Shown: piece after piece, positions 1 to 12,326 of the stretch | How the letters are laid out: each line of letters opens with the position of its first letter | Numbering within the stretch: the first letter of the stretch is position 1 | NCBI RefSeq assembly: GCF_901709675.1 | Contig: NC_051095.1 | Location: 14,585,456-14,649,455 of the forward strand | Length of the DNA: 64,000 bases | Direction of reading: 5' to 3' | DNA from: Syngnathus acus | Taxonomy: Eukaryota > Chordata > Actinopteri > Syngnathiformes > Syngnathidae | Notes under the pieces: model-generated | Told to the model about the DNA's origin: nothing | Seen by the model: only the letters and a program-made list of their open reading frames with translations | The model's database searches: none | Position numbers and translations under genes: made by a program

Positions 1-539
1 TAACTGGCATGTCAAACATTTCACAACATCATTTCAGTGTGTTAACTCGGAATGATTACATTGAGAAATTTTGGGACGCTTAACGTCTTTCATGTTCACA
101 TGTTCACCTAATTAGGCTTGAGTCGGGCTTCATAAATGCAGTTAAATGAATTACCATATTAAATGAATTTGTATTGCAGCTGGTATCAAAATGAAAGCAT
201 ACCAAAAAGTGACCATTTTGATGGATACCTTCCACCATTTTCAATGCAGAAAAAATATTTAAATAACACAATGCTCACACTCAATAAGATCTCTGTGGCA
301 ACCATCCTGATCTGGTTGCCAAAGGAATCATCAACCTACATTATTCAAAGCCAGAGATTATAAATGGAGGCTTTTTCTTTCAGGAGCACTGCTGCTCTAC
401 CTTTCTAACTGGAGCAAGGAGCAGCTCTCAGGTGGAACTAAAGAAGTTAGCATGGGAAAAAAAAAAAGACGACACTTAAAGCCACCTTAGTGAGGCCAAG
501 TGCTTTTCGTTCATTAAGTTGGCTGTCTGGGCTGTGCTA

Positions 540-720
540 TGTCAAACGTCAGACGTGAGGGGAAAGTCAAAAAGCGGAGCCCATTGTGCGCCGCGGCCTG
601 AATATTATTTCCTAATGCCACAAGCGAGCGGCGTCATTATCAATTTCAAAGCAAGGCAGTCATAACTATTATCATTAATGGTGTTTTCATCCTTTGCATG
701 TCTTGAGCCCAACAAGACAC
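540..720. promoter_or_regulatory. candidate conserved non-coding element
   Basis: Complex, non-repetitive sequence with a CpG-containing core (around 575-640) followed by homeodomain-type ATTA/TAAT motifs (TCATTATCAATTT, TATTATCATTAATGG). Inside a pcdh19 intron, so it could be an enhancer. Conservation was not tested. Confidence 0.2.
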
Positions 721-2489
721 AATGTCATCTATTCCTGGCACACATTCCTGTCTTAGCAACTTGACCTGGTATTACTCAAGCAAAGAAATGCATTCTCATC
801 CCTCTTCAAGCCGCCATTGGGTGTAAATAATACGCCTAGGCCCTTTTCTGGAAACCTATAATCCCAGGAACACTGGCTTGGGCAAAAAGACCTGCATATC
901 TGCGTGTGAATGCAAAAATGCAAAGCACTCCTTAATGGAAAGGTGAGACTTTCAAACAACAAATCCCCGACACCAAACATCAGCAAAATTCTCTCCCAGA
1001 GCCTTCATTGTGCTGCTTAATTCTTAATGTCATCTCGCTGCTCCTCCACTTTATGTCAAGCTCAATCACACAGACTGCTCTGAGATTTGCACACATCATG
1101 AATGAGAATAGGAGCTAAACACACAGAGTGGGGGGCGACAACGGCTGAGGGAGAAGCGATAAAGGAAGGGCATTACAGGGGTGACGGCGTCGGAGGGGGA
1201 TGAGCACGGGAGAAAAAATGGCAGGAACACAGGGCAGGGGGAACGTGAGGCCTCCACACTCGGTCATAGCCCATTAGACTGGCTGGCTGCAAGTGCTGCA
1301 CCTCATTACATGCTCTACCTCTGTTGTGTGGATGCACAATGCACAATTACGCCACCCCGCTGCTCTGACGGCTACGTCGCCCTGTGCCTCGGAGGCAGCT
1401 GATTTCTGCCACTGCTACAGTTGAAACCTCCACATAATAGTCCCTGATGCAAATGCAGGTTTATGTCTTGAAACAAAAGCGCCATTTGAAGGTTCTCAAA
1501 TGAAATGAAGGGCCTCTGCACCACCGGGCCAAACAAAACAACAATGCAGTATTTGCCCGTCTGTTTACAACTTCAGTGCTAGGTTTTTAATACTTTCTTC
1601 TCACTTTTAAAAAAGCATGTGACTCTGACACAAGAAAAAATCAAGCTAATTCCAGCCACAATAGGTTTATAGCAAACATCCAAATGTAGTGGCAGTGGCG
1701 CAGCAAAGCGCAACGGCATACAGCAACTGCTATGCAGTTGGGTTTCTTCCACCCGTGGCGGCAAATTGTTTGACAAGTCTTCCTACTTACTATTCTACAA
1801 TAATGCATGCAGAAGTTGGCATTTAATCTGATGGGGAGAAATGCTAACTAACGTCCTCCCGCTACCTCCTTGTTTTAGGCCTCAGCGAAAAGGTCACTCT
1901 TCCCCAGTGTCAGAGCTGCCTGCTCAAGGAACTTTCTCCTCACATCTAGTATTTAAAAAATGTCTGTGCCTCTGAGTTATGGGGGGGCCAGAGCGATAAG
2001 AGCATTTCACAAACAAAGAAATCTTGCAACAACAAAACATTAACTTGCCAGGTGCTATTTGCCATTGTAACCCCATTCCTCGTTCTCCAGGAATAAAGTG
2101 CCCAAAACACAAACTGGCAATTTCCTAAAATGTTGACATACACAACGACAAATGTTAATGCCTTGGCATTATGGCATTATACTTGTATAGTGTATAGAGC
2201 TTTCCATTGCTCAATAATGATGAAATCTTTTTTTTTTTTTTGCATTACTGTATTTACATTCTAGTAATTGGTGTGGGACAAATCAAATGCCTTTATTGCC
2301 TTCCATTTCAGTTTTTACCTCAATTTAGCGAGTTTGTTGAAAAAAAAAAAGTGCAAACATCTGTAACCAAAGGTTTACATAAATGTAAGTATTCAAAAGG
2401 CTGTCTTGACTTTCTTAAAAATAAAATAGATACCCACGATTTATTTGGCAATATTAAGGATTAATTGGTGTGAAATAATTAAAAACAAG

Positions 2490-2860
2490 TGAGAAAAAAA
2501 ATTTCACTCTACAGATTACAAATATATTTCTCCCTGAGTTTAAACAAACCATTGGTTTTGTGTTTTTAAAATGCAAGCTGATCTTTTCTCCCCTCTATAA
2601 ATGCAGACCATTCTCTTGGGCTATCCCATGACCCATTACTGGAAGACGAGCTATTTCTTTTTCCGTAATCTCTTCCTAGAGTCATATGTTTTCTTGAAGG
2701 CTTAATAAACCTTTGCAGGAAACAATGCAGACAATTATGCGCTTGATGGTAAACATTTGCATATTTATGTGTTCTGTTGGGACTTGAGACAGTTCAATGA
2801 TTTCCATGAAAGGAAACACAATATGGCATATTTATGTCTGAGAGTTTAATTCGAGAAATT
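2490..2860. promoter_or_regulatory. candidate conserved non-coding element with octamer site
   Basis: Complex intronic sequence with ATTTGCAT (2755-2762, a perfect POU/Oct octamer), CAATTATGCG, CTTAATAAAC and TTTAATTCGAGAAATTAAAAG. This clustering is typical of developmental enhancers. The assignment is by texture only. Confidence 0.22.
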
Positions 2861-3518
2861 AAAAGCGGGAGTAGGGCAGGTGAAAAAACGCCACTGGATA
2901 CTCATTTAAATGGGTAATTACGTCCATGCAGCATTGCTTGCGGGGTCTAACAAGGTGCGTAATGATGTCCTGTTCCCCAGTGATAAACATCATCACGATG
3001 TCCATTTCCTTCACTCCATTTAGCCTTCTCAAAATTATATGTGGACCCATCAGCCTCGGTCCAAAGTTCTTGTCGCCTTAGTGCGTTCACGTCCACTAAA
3101 AGTCTTTAGAGAGATTTATCCTGCTCTGTGACTGACTCTGAATTAAAGCCCTATTTTATGATGCACAATAATACAAAGCGTGTCCACATTTCCTCATTTT
3201 CAGTGGTTTTGAACAAAGCTGGATGAAAAGTGGATGATTATGGTAACCACTTTGTATCTGCTGAATAAAATATATTGTCACACACAGTTTAGAATCCACT
3301 TAAACCACTATATTCACTTAATGCTACCATCTGTGTTGTAATTTAACATTAGAAATGTGACATTTTCTGCTATTGTGGTAGTTGGAAATGGAAAGGAAAT
3401 AAAAAAAGTGAATGTGTCCTCATCTGAAGGCCAGGTTTTATAGAAAGAAAATAAATAGCACTCAGCAGGGTGCAGACCTTTGCTAAGGCCAAACTGTCAT
3501 GAACTGAATCAGTAGAAA

Positions 3519-3562
3519 ATGATGGATAAATGGATGGACAGATGAATGGATGAACGGACGGC
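3519..3562 (+). repeat. degenerate GGAT-type tetranucleotide repeat
   Basis: Interrupted (GGAT)n-like sequence (ATGGATAAATGGATGGACAG and following). It resembles the decayed ATGG tail of a V-SINE, but no SINE body is recognisable upstream. Confidence 0.5.
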
Positions 3563-3589
3563 TAGCTAAACAGATAGAAGGTAACATAG

Positions 3590-3830
3590 GTAAATGCCAA
3601 AAGCTCCAAAAAATTGTTCCCAAAAGCTAGTGATAAAAAACTACTAAAATTGTAGCCAATGTTACTGACCATAGTTTACTCCTCAAAAAGAAATGTTTGC
3701 AAAAGTTAGTCAACAATGGTTACTAAGCAAAGGTTATTCAACAAAATACCAAAATATTGGAAATGTTCTTGATATCAAACAAAACTGTTACCAAAGTTTA
3801 GCTGCCAAAAGTAACCAAAAGTGTGGCAAA
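3590..3830. repeat. degenerate 'GTTACCAAAA'-type short-repeat block 1
   Basis: Irregular recurrences of CCAAAAG, GTTAC, CAAAAGTTAG and AACAATGGTTAC at about 12-25 base intervals (for example 3597-3606, 3713-3722, 3786-3796, 3808-3820). It looks like an old, heavily diverged minisatellite or tandem family. The same texture recurs at 5395-5740 and 6820-7060. Confidence 0.5.
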
Positions 3831-3890
3831 AAGATATTTTCCACTATATTTGCGCACAACAGCCACGTGAAGGCTGGCACCAAAATTAGC

Positions 3891-3985
3891 AGCGTGTGTG
3901 TGAGCGTGTGTGTGTGTGTGCGTGTGCGTGCATGTGTGCGTGCGCGTGCGTGCGTGTGTGTGTGTGTCTGTGTGGTGTGCGTGTT
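3891..3985. repeat. degenerate (GT)n microsatellite
   Basis: GT-rich tract with GC interruptions (GTGCGTGTGCGTGCATGTG). Frames through it encode spurious Cys/Val or His/Thr peptides. Confidence 0.95.
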
Positions 3986-4747
3986 CCCATTTGTGCATAT
4001 GGAACCACGGCCAAATTCATTTTGAGAGGGCACTAAGTGCATCGCTGTCACCCACAGCTCATTCATTTCTGACAACCGAGGCTTTGTTTGGCCTTATAAA
4101 CACTGACACTTGAAAAATAGTGCAGCCTTTCCAAAGTCTCCACCTTACAATCAACTTAAATAATTAACTGAATCATCCGCCAATCAATCAGGAGGACAGA
4201 CTGAAGCTTTTGGGGAGGGGGGGGAAATGCTTTTTGCCCAAACTCTCTTGAAGTGAGGAGAAAATAAATCACAATAATATATATGATAATAGTGTACATG
4301 CAAGTCGGAGAAGTAGCCCTTTGCTTGGTCAATGAATCGAGTGCATCCAGTCATGTTAATCGGATGAGAAAAAAAGATTTTGCTAATTACCTTCCCAAGC
4401 TAAAGGAGCCGTTACCTTTTTAAAACTCCACGCAAATAGGCCTTATTTCAATTTACAGTAATATGCCTGAAGCAATTTGAAGCACTGCTGAGATATTCTC
4501 AATAGCATAGCGCCAAACTACTGCACAACACAGCGATAACAGCAACATTTATGGCTAACAGTATATTAAACACAAAATTACAACTACAATAGCATTAAAA
4601 GGGCACTCTAAATGCAGGATCACTATGATGTCTGATTATTGACAATGCTTCTCATTCCTGAGTCAGCCTCTACGATCTAAATGATAATGTCACAGCTCGT
4701 GTTTCAAATAAATGAGACAATCCATAAGAGATGTTTTGTGTGTGGCA

Positions 4748-4865
<118 letters not shown>

Positions 4866-5190
4866 TATTCATCACGAGTGTAGAAGGCCACCTGCTACGA
4901 TGTGAATGACGGCAACACGGCTGCCTCTCGCTCAGTGTGACATGTTTGGCTGCCCCCATGCATCCTAGTGTGATGCTGAGAATCTGATATTGTTATGTAG
5001 GCATCAGCTTTGGTAACATAATGAATGCCACAATATACAGGATGAGGCAGGCAGACCTTGAGATTTATCACAGTCAATCGGTATTACACTCATTATGTTC
5101 ATATTTTAACAATAGCCATCACATTTATGAGTATTCTATCCCTGTTATAGATTTGACTTCAACATTAATTCTGAATTTGGCGAAGTGAGA

Positions 5191-5366
5191 CTAAATTGTC
5201 CATAGGTGTGAATTTGAATGTAAATGGGTGTTTGTCTAATTGTGTCCTGCCACTGAATGGAGATCAACCAAGGGCGTACCCTGCTTCTTGTCAAAAATCA
5301 GATGGAACAGGCTCCAGCTCAACTGCAACCCAAATGATGATAAATGGTATCGAAAATGGATGAATG
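5191..5366 (+). mobile_element. decayed V-SINE 3' part
   Basis: Has CTAAATTGTCCATAGGTGTG, then a diverged TGTCCTGCCACTGAATGG...GGCTCCAGCTC block, and ends GGTATCGAAAATGGATGAATG. This order matches the 3' half and ATGG tail of the better copies in this window. The tRNA head is absent. Confidence 0.7.
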
Positions 5367-5394
5367 TTGTATTTTCATTCATTAACCGATTAGC

Positions 5395-5740
5395 CCCCAA
5401 AAATGTTTCAAAATGTAAATGCCAAAAATGACTAAAAATTCACTTAAACTTCCTAACTAAAAAATGGTACCAAATGATTTTCACCAAAATTACCAGCGAG
5501 TGTGAGCTAAGTTTAGCATTATTTAGAGAACAATAGGTACAAAAAGTGCAGCAAATGTAATTTCTCATGTGACCAAAGGTTAGTTCACAAAAAGCCAAAT
5601 TGTTACCATAATTTACAGTATTTTTGCCAAATGTTACCTAGATATTGTCATTTGATTGCTTCCAACATTACCCCAAATGATACCAAAATATAGCTTACAT
5701 AGTTAACTAAATTGTTACCAAAAGTCAGACATCAAAGGAC
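5395..5740. repeat. degenerate 'GTTACCAAAA'-type short-repeat block 2
   Basis: Recurring ACCAAATGATT, ACCAAAATTACC, GACCAAAGGTTAG, TTGTTACCATAA, CCAAATGTTACC, ATACCAAAATATAG and TTGTTACCAAAAGTCAG. Phase and unit length vary, so it is not a clean tandem array. Confidence 0.5.
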
Positions 5741-6733
5741 CACTTTTTTTTTAACCAATATTGACTTTTCTGTCAAGCAGTTGGGAGAAATCACATGGTT
5801 CAGATGGTGCTTATGTGAAACTGAAATGAACAAATGCAGTATATTAAGTATTAAAGTGTGTTCTGTATATTTCAATGCAATGTGTATCTGGAATTAAATC
5901 GCAAGGCTTGCAACTATAAAATGGTGCATAGCGACTGAAACCTGTATTGATTATCAGTCAGCTGAAGAAGTCCTACTTTCTGCTTTATTTGTCACCCTCT
6001 CTTATTAATTACTGCTCTAAAATATAGAAGAAGAAAAAAACACCTGGCTGAGATAAATCAATAGAATTAGAATAACTTATCTTCCCACTATGAGCTCATT
6101 ATCTGGTATCACAGGTGTAAGAATCCTTCTAACACATTCAAAAACACATTGTAGCCAAAGGCCAATTTTTTCCTGTATAAAAAGTGATAAACTATAATTA
6201 AGCCAAACAAGACATCTCTATGTTGCCGTGAGCATTCAGATCCAACATGGGCAATTCGTACAAATATCTCACAGCTGACATGCTTCGAAACAATGGGTGT
6301 TAAGAGATCTGCTTCACGTTCTCTCAAGCGGGAATACAATTTACACAACTGCAGGTCTGAGTCCTTCGAGGAGACCTGTCACAGTCACCTTCCACTGTCT
6401 TGGCCTGGTTTTGGTGTTTAATTACAGGATGTATGTTTGTGTGATGCAGCAAGCTTGTGTCTGTCTGAAGCAGGAAAAGCTTGGGTATAAGTGCATTGAT
6501 CACAAACATAGATTGCAACGGATGCTTGTAGCTGCCTAGCAAAAACAAATTGGACATCCGAGCCACATAGAAATTCATGAAAAGGATGAGATTGGAAAAC
6601 AAGTGTGCTGATGAGTAAGAATTTAAAAAATGTGCAACTTACTATCATATAAATTAATTATAATTAATTAACGATCTAAAATTAATTAAAATAGGTTTAT
6701 TGAAATCACTGTTTAATTGCCCATGTGCTGTAC

Positions 6734-6736
<3 letters not shown>

Positions 6737-6765
<29 letters not shown>
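6737..6765. repeat. (TA)n microsatellite
   Basis: Twenty-nine nt of alternating TA in an AT-rich region. Confidence 0.95.
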
Positions 6766-6768
<3 letters not shown>

Positions 6769-6819
6769 AATATTTACCTGTTTCATGATTATGTTTGCTG
6801 ATTGACCAAATACCTATTC

Positions 6820-7060
6820 AGGTTAATCCACCAAAAGTTTCTTAAATATTATCAAACGACAGTTCACAAGTCATTAAAATGTAACATGGGTTTATTTGAC
6901 AAAAAGTTGCCAAAATAATATAGTAAATGTCAGTTACCTTAAATGTAGAAAAAAAAAATGCAAATGTTGACTAAATATACTAGAAGTTAGTTAGGAAAGT
7001 TACAAAAATATTGCTCAATGTTAACAAAATTTGATGTTAGTGAAAGAACAGCTGTCAAAA
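6820..7060. repeat. degenerate 'GTTACCAAAA'-type short-repeat block 3
   Basis: CCACCAAAAGTTT, GACAAAAAGTTGCCAAAATA, GTCAGTTACC, GAAGTTAGTTAGG, AAGTTACAAAAATA and TGTTAACAAAA recur. The texture is the same as in blocks 1 and 2, all within 3.5 kb of each other in the pcdh19 intron. Confidence 0.4.
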
Positions 7061-7239
7061 ACAATAAAGCTCCTTTAAAACAAGGTGATTGAATCAACAT
7101 TACAGAAAGCAGCTATCCTCATTATGGAGGAATGTCCAAAAGTAGAGGGCCGATTCGTTTCCAATTTAAGATGTCCCCTTATCAGTTCTGATACATTTCA
7201 ATGCCGTTTACTAATGTTACAAATTGCGCTGTAATTATA

Positions 7240-7660
7240 CCTACAGCATTTCTTATTTAAACGCGACATTTGTTCGTGCTGCGGGACTTCTGTCGACGGC
7301 AGATGTCACGGCGGGAAGCAGCGATAACAACAGCAACTGTGGCGTTGAGGTAAATGCGGTCGGAGGTTAAAGCGCGGTCTCGCTGGCATCTCCAGACACG
7401 GGGGTCGTCTGGCTCAAAGAGATGCTTGTCAACTTTAGGAGAAGTGGCCGGCGATGGAGGCTGCGTGCTAAGCAGGCCGGGGCTCCATCAAGCCAATCAA
7501 GTGGCTCCAAGACAACATTGGCCAGGACACCTGGCACTGGCACACATTCACCAGTCTTCACTTCGTTCTCTCGTCTCTGTTTGCACTCGCATGCAGGACT
7601 CCATCAAGGCGGCTCAGAGCTTTGCATTTAAGATTATCGGAATCAATCGAACCTAATTTG
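7240..7660. promoter_or_regulatory. CpG-richer complex segment, candidate regulatory element
   Basis: CpG-containing sequence (AAACGCGACATT, GTCGACGGCAGATGTCACGGCGGG, AAAGCGCGGTCTCG) stands out from AT-rich surroundings. No convincing coding potential; open frames here overlap on both strands and resemble nothing. Could be an intronic enhancer or alternative promoter. Confidence 0.2.
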
Positions 7661-8559
7661 TCTAACTCTTTACTTTTTCATTAGCCCAGGCAAATCAAGG
7701 CTTGGCTAATCTGGTAGCAAATGTGCTTTTATAGAATAATTAAGACACAGAGGAAGGATGCTTTAGGTGCTTGTGTGAATGTCTAACCAGACGTATGATT
7801 TATGGATGAAGATTAGACTTGCTTTTAGATGAAAGCCGTTAATAACAGAATTTCCCAATCTTTATCAAGCCAAGGCGCATAGTTTGTTTGAAAACTCTCA
7901 TGGCGCAATATTTTGCCTGTCAATATTAGTCTTCGGCATAGACAGAAAACCAAAGTAGATGCATTACTTGGGGTGAATACTTTTTGGGGACAAATTAAGT
8001 TAAATTGGGTTCTTTCCTGCAAGACCTCTGGTAATATGCCATGCTCAGGACCTAGTTAAGAATCACTGTTTTATGATACATCACGTGTTGTCTTGGAATG
8101 TCGATAAATAAATTGATGAAAATGTTCCCACACCTGCATGCACTTACAAAATTCCTCACGTCGAGTCACCCGTTGATATAAACCAAGAAGAACATGAACA
8201 AACAATTTTGGTTTGTAGGTATCTCTTTTCAGAGTTGTATGTTGCCTAAAGATGGCGTTACTCATCTGTATCAGATTTTTAGCCACCCTTAAATGGGAAA
8301 CTGACCAGTTTCGTACTCGTGTGTGCTGTTGATTGGTTAACAGAAAAAATCCAAAAACATCCAAAGTGTTGAAAATCATTTGTTTCTTATTAGAAACATC
8401 AAAAATGTCTTTGGATCACTTGCAACATGTATGACACAACTACAATGCGTCACCGCTGTGAAAGCACCCTGATCTCGTAGAAATGTACTATAGATCCGCT
8501 AACCATCACCAAGCATCATTTCATATTCGTGCAATTTGACAGAACCAACTCAGACAGGC

Positions 8560-9245
8560 CCAGTAAATCTGCTTGCCTGTAAGTAGGTCTCATTGAGCTC
8601 TCTGAATCCATCGGTGCCTGAATATCTCTGGATCATCTGCTCAATACATCAATATCTATCTTGTGTTTCTTGCGCTAAGACCCTCAGCACCCTACCTTCC
8701 TCTCCATGAATGTCAAAGACAGATTGGAGTCATCAATTACGAGTGTCTGGTAGGGCGTACGGATGCAGAACCTTTCCTGATGCTGCCTGTAGGAGTGAGC
8801 GTTTCACAATCTCCTCCGCAGACAAAGCAAAGACGTGTATTTGCAATCACTCACAGAAGCGTTGCCTGCTCTCGCAGGATTGACGAGAAGTGGGTCATGA
8901 TGACTGAGAGGTGTGTTGCACAAGAAATCCAATGAAGCAGTGGATACATTGGAAAATGTGTGAAATAAAAATCAGCTGGTCTGCATACAGTGTCAGCTCA
9001 AATAGTTTTTCTCGTCAGACTTTCTCTGCTCTGCTGGAGCCGTGCATGGTATGTCAGGATAATTCAATGGCTGGCTGCACAAAGCAACCGTGCACTCACA
9101 TCGCACGCCCGCTCTGCCAAATGGACAGTAGGCAGGCAATTTAGCCAATGATTATTCTTTCCGCCAGCACCTGAAATTACATGTGATAGAGCTGATTAGC
9201 TGGATCGATAAATCATCGCTCGAGAGAGGTTCTCTTTTTGCGCCA
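8560..9245. promoter_or_regulatory. candidate conserved non-coding segment
   Basis: Long non-repetitive stretch with motif-rich sequence such as GAGCTGATTAGCTGGATCGATAAATCATCG (9189-9218). No protein similarity recognised. It lies 0.5-1.1 kb downstream of the second pcdh19 coding exon in the gene's direction. Confidence 0.2.
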
Positions 9246-9698
9246 ACTAAAGCACAAAAAGTAGAAAATATAAGAAGATGGGCAAAACATTTCTGTCATC
9301 CAGCCTTCTGGTTGCGCTGGTAAAATGCTTTCCTTCTCAGGTCAACTTCAATATCTCTTGAAATGCCTTGAACATTTCACTCAGATGTACTGACAAACGG
9401 TCACACTTGACATTTCAAATAGCTTAACCTTCCATCAATGACGGGCAGGCATTTCACTGACAGCACCATCTTTGCTGTGATGGAGCGCTAAATATCACCC
9501 CAACTTGAGATGTGTTGAAATGTGTCAAACAGCCTCTTGCCGTCCCAGTCAGATTATCCACGGATAGCAGATGGATCGTTCAGACACTTTGAATGACGGA
9601 AGCTTTTCTTTTTCCGGTTTGTTCACCTAACATCGCTCAGCGATGCTCTCCTACCTCATCGCCCAACATAGTCCAGAGCTCTGTGCGCGGTTTCTCAC

Positions 9699-10026
9699 CT
9701 CTGGCAGTGGCATGCCGTTGATGATGAGATCTGGCTGCTGGTGGCCTTGCCCGGTGAACGGGTGCTGATAGCCGTGGTTGGGTGCGGCATTGCGCGAGTT
9801 CTGGTTCTCCACGTTGAGGAAGGTGCTCTCGGAGCGCCTACAGCCCAGCGGCAGGCTCTGCTGGTGGTAGTCGAAGTAGTTGAGCGAGGAGGTGAGTGAC
9901 GAGCAACTCACCACGTTCATCTTGTCTGTTTCCTCGACATCGCGTGGGACCAGGCGGATGTCGTTCTTGTTCAGCTTCTTCTTCTTGCTCGACTTCTTCT
10001 GATTGCCGTAGGAGTACTCGGCCACC
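9699..10026 (-). CDS. pcdh19: protocadherin-19, second coding exon seen (cytoplasmic domain; homologous to human exon 3)
   Basis: Continues pcdh19 for 328 nt. Joined to the two leftover bases of the first exon it gives R711 and then VAEYSYG, to E820 (110 codons). The acceptor is a pyrimidine-rich stretch ending in CAG at 10029-10027; the donor is GTGAGA from 9698. The product is the membrane-proximal cytoplasmic tail. It has a lysine cluster (KKSSKKKK, residues 721-728), then [17 protein letters not shown], a serine-rich stretch with NYFDYHQQ, and [19 protein letters not shown], all strongly conserved in vertebrate PCDH19. It ends in [11 protein letters not shown]. Human PCDH19 has the same boundary. 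The exon joins the first exon directly, as in the isoform lacking the mammalian cassette exon 2. The gene continues to the left, but I recognise no later exon in 1-9698. Confidence 0.94.
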
Positions 10027-11053
10027 CTGCGCAAGTAAAAGAAACTGAACAGACTCAATAAAGCAGTGCTCTGTCTTGCGTTTCATTTGCACACAGTCAA
10101 ATACGTGCTTGCACCATCATGCCAGCTAGGATGATGTTGGGGTCAAACAAAAGCTAAATGCCTGTGTCCATGGGTGGCAAGACCCACTGAAGGGACTCCC
10201 CAGCCTGACACACAAAAGGAACTGACCTTTTTTCTGTATGTTTGGATTTGCATGCGCAACATTGGACATGTCACAAACAGGCAGACGGTATGCAAACATG
10301 CCAAACACCACAGATACAAACGACACCGGTATACGCAATCATATGCAAAGTACATAAACCACACTTTTTTGACTATCAAGCAAACATACTACTAGCAATA
10401 TGGAGTATGGCGCAATGGAGGGGTGGGGGCTGCAGATAAAATTAGTTTTGCCGCTCTCTGTTTTCCACACACCCTAAGAGGCAATTTTGACTGATATACT
10501 GTGTGAGAAAATGAGGAGCACTCTTTCATCAAAGGTTTCACCGGGATTGGGAAATGAAAAATTCTTCACAGTGTTTTGTAGATTTCCACAGTAGAACAGA
10601 TGCTCATTCCACATGTCAATTATTGGAGATAATTTGTGATTTTCTTTTCTTTGCGATACGTTTAAGCCATTTCTCATCAGTGTGCGGAGCATATGCTTTA
10701 TACTGTTCAAATGCCAGTTAGTCTCCTCCAGTCGTGTGTGGAATATCTGTGTGATTGTCGCCCCCACTGGCCTCCGTTTCTTCACTAAAACGCAGCTCTG
10801 ATCCTCCCAACACTTCTACAATCACGAAGGCTAAGAAGCAGCATTGTTTTTCCCTCGCTTTCATTTTTCTCTCAGATTGCATCTTGAAAAGAACTATCAC
10901 CCTCATTCAATCCCCCCCCCAACTTCCCTAGATTTAGAAGAAAGAAAATGGTCAGCCGCAAACAAAAGGCAGAGCGTTTCCCACCTCGTTTTCATTTATC
11001 ATTTAGCATGCTACCTTCCGCTCTACATTGCTTCCCAATGCAAATCTAGAAAA

Positions 11054-11073
11054 GGGGGGGGGGGGGGGGGGGG
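11054..11073. repeat. G20 homopolymer
   Basis: Twenty consecutive G on the plus strand inside the pcdh19 intron (C20 in the transcript). Probably length-variable and prone to sequencing error. Confidence 0.95.
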
Positions 11074-12263
11074 TTCTGAGTCAAGCAGGCTGACTGAAAA
11101 ACAATCAATCAATTGGAGATAACTGCTCCCCCCTAGTCAAGGGGTACTCAGAAGGGCACACATCCCATCACTGCTGATTATAGCTCCCAGTGGGGGTGGG
11201 GGTTGCTGTTCATTTTGAAATCTATAGTGGGTAGTACAGTATAATCTATACTTTGAGCAAGACTTTTAAATGAGCAGGAGAACGTTTCAACCTGCAAAAC
11301 GCTTTCCATTAAGCTTCTGGCAGAGTTGCATCCATCTATAGTAAATCAGGCCTCAATTTAAAACACTTTGTCGAATGTTAACTCTCTCAAAGCTGTTAGG
11401 AAGAGGGTGACAGTATATGCGCTCAGCAGGCATAAAATTAGGTACTATCTGGTGCTCCCCAACAAGAGAGCACAGATAATAATGAACATCTATCGGGCAG
11501 CATTTGATTTGAGCATTTTGTAAAGAAACGCACTTGTTTAAAAACTCCTCATATAATGTATGAATGAACCTAATGTTGTGTCCGGTATATTAAACCAGAC
11601 AATGCACAGCAACAAATAAAATGAGTACGTACTATTTTAGAATGATGATGGGCCCACTATCGAAAAACATCCAAACTTGACTTCCAATAATATTTGAAGC
11701 AAAATATGATTATGGCTGCAGGTGAAGTCTTAAATCCAATCTATATGTAAATGTATAATGTTAATGTGGCACCGGGGCTGATTGCAGATTGATGAACAAA
11801 AAACAGAGCGTTTGATGTGCAAAAAATATTGATGTGCCACTTCCCGGAAAATGCATTAATATTGCCTTTTGAGTGCTATTTATTTGAGCTCATCCGCATC
11901 ACGTTTGGAATGATTTGTGATTTGTTTAGCCTGTCAAAGACGTAAGCCAAAATTAAAGGTGGCCTAAACCTGACCAACGCCATTATCATAGATGATTGAA
12001 GTTAATAACCACAAATCAGCCAAGGTTAAATAAGAAATGTCTGCGACTGTCATCGAGCCAGCAGGGCGTTAATTGTCCGGCAACATGCCCACAAATTGAA
12101 CATGACACTTATACTTAAGAGACAATTGGTCACAAAGAAAATATTAAATCAGTCAATCACAAGCAACAATGATCCTCAGATGGACTAATTCTATTTCAAA
12201 AGCAGCCTCAAACGAAAGCAAAGAAAAATCTGCAGGCCCAGAAAGCTGCACAAGGGATCGCAA

Positions 12264-12305
12264 TACACACACACACACCTACACACACACACACACACAC
12301 ACACA
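12264..12305. repeat. (CA)n microsatellite next to the pcdh19 exon-1 donor
   Basis: Two CA runs separated by CCTA. In the pcdh19 transcript this reads as a (UG)n tract beginning about 22 nt inside the intron. The donor itself is a poor match to consensus (GTACTG instead of GTAAGT). UG tracts near 5' splice sites are known binding sites for CELF proteins and TDP-43, so the tract could affect splicing. That effect is inferred. Confidence 0.95.
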
Positions 12306-12326
12306 AAAGCTAAAGTGGGTCAGTAC

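Larger units (their letters stand above)
10027..12326 (-). other. pcdh19: pcdh19 intron between the two coding exons
   Basis: A 2,300-nt intron with GT...AG ends (donor GTACTG at 12326, acceptor CAG ending at 10027). I read the minus strand for a phase-compatible exon resembling the mammalian 47-codon cassette exon (rich in cysteine, then acidic/lysine) and found none. It contains a G20 homopolymer (11054-11073), a CA/TG microsatellite next to the donor, and a GGGGTGGGGG stretch near 10420-10430. The rest is AT-rich non-coding sequence. Confidence 0.85.
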
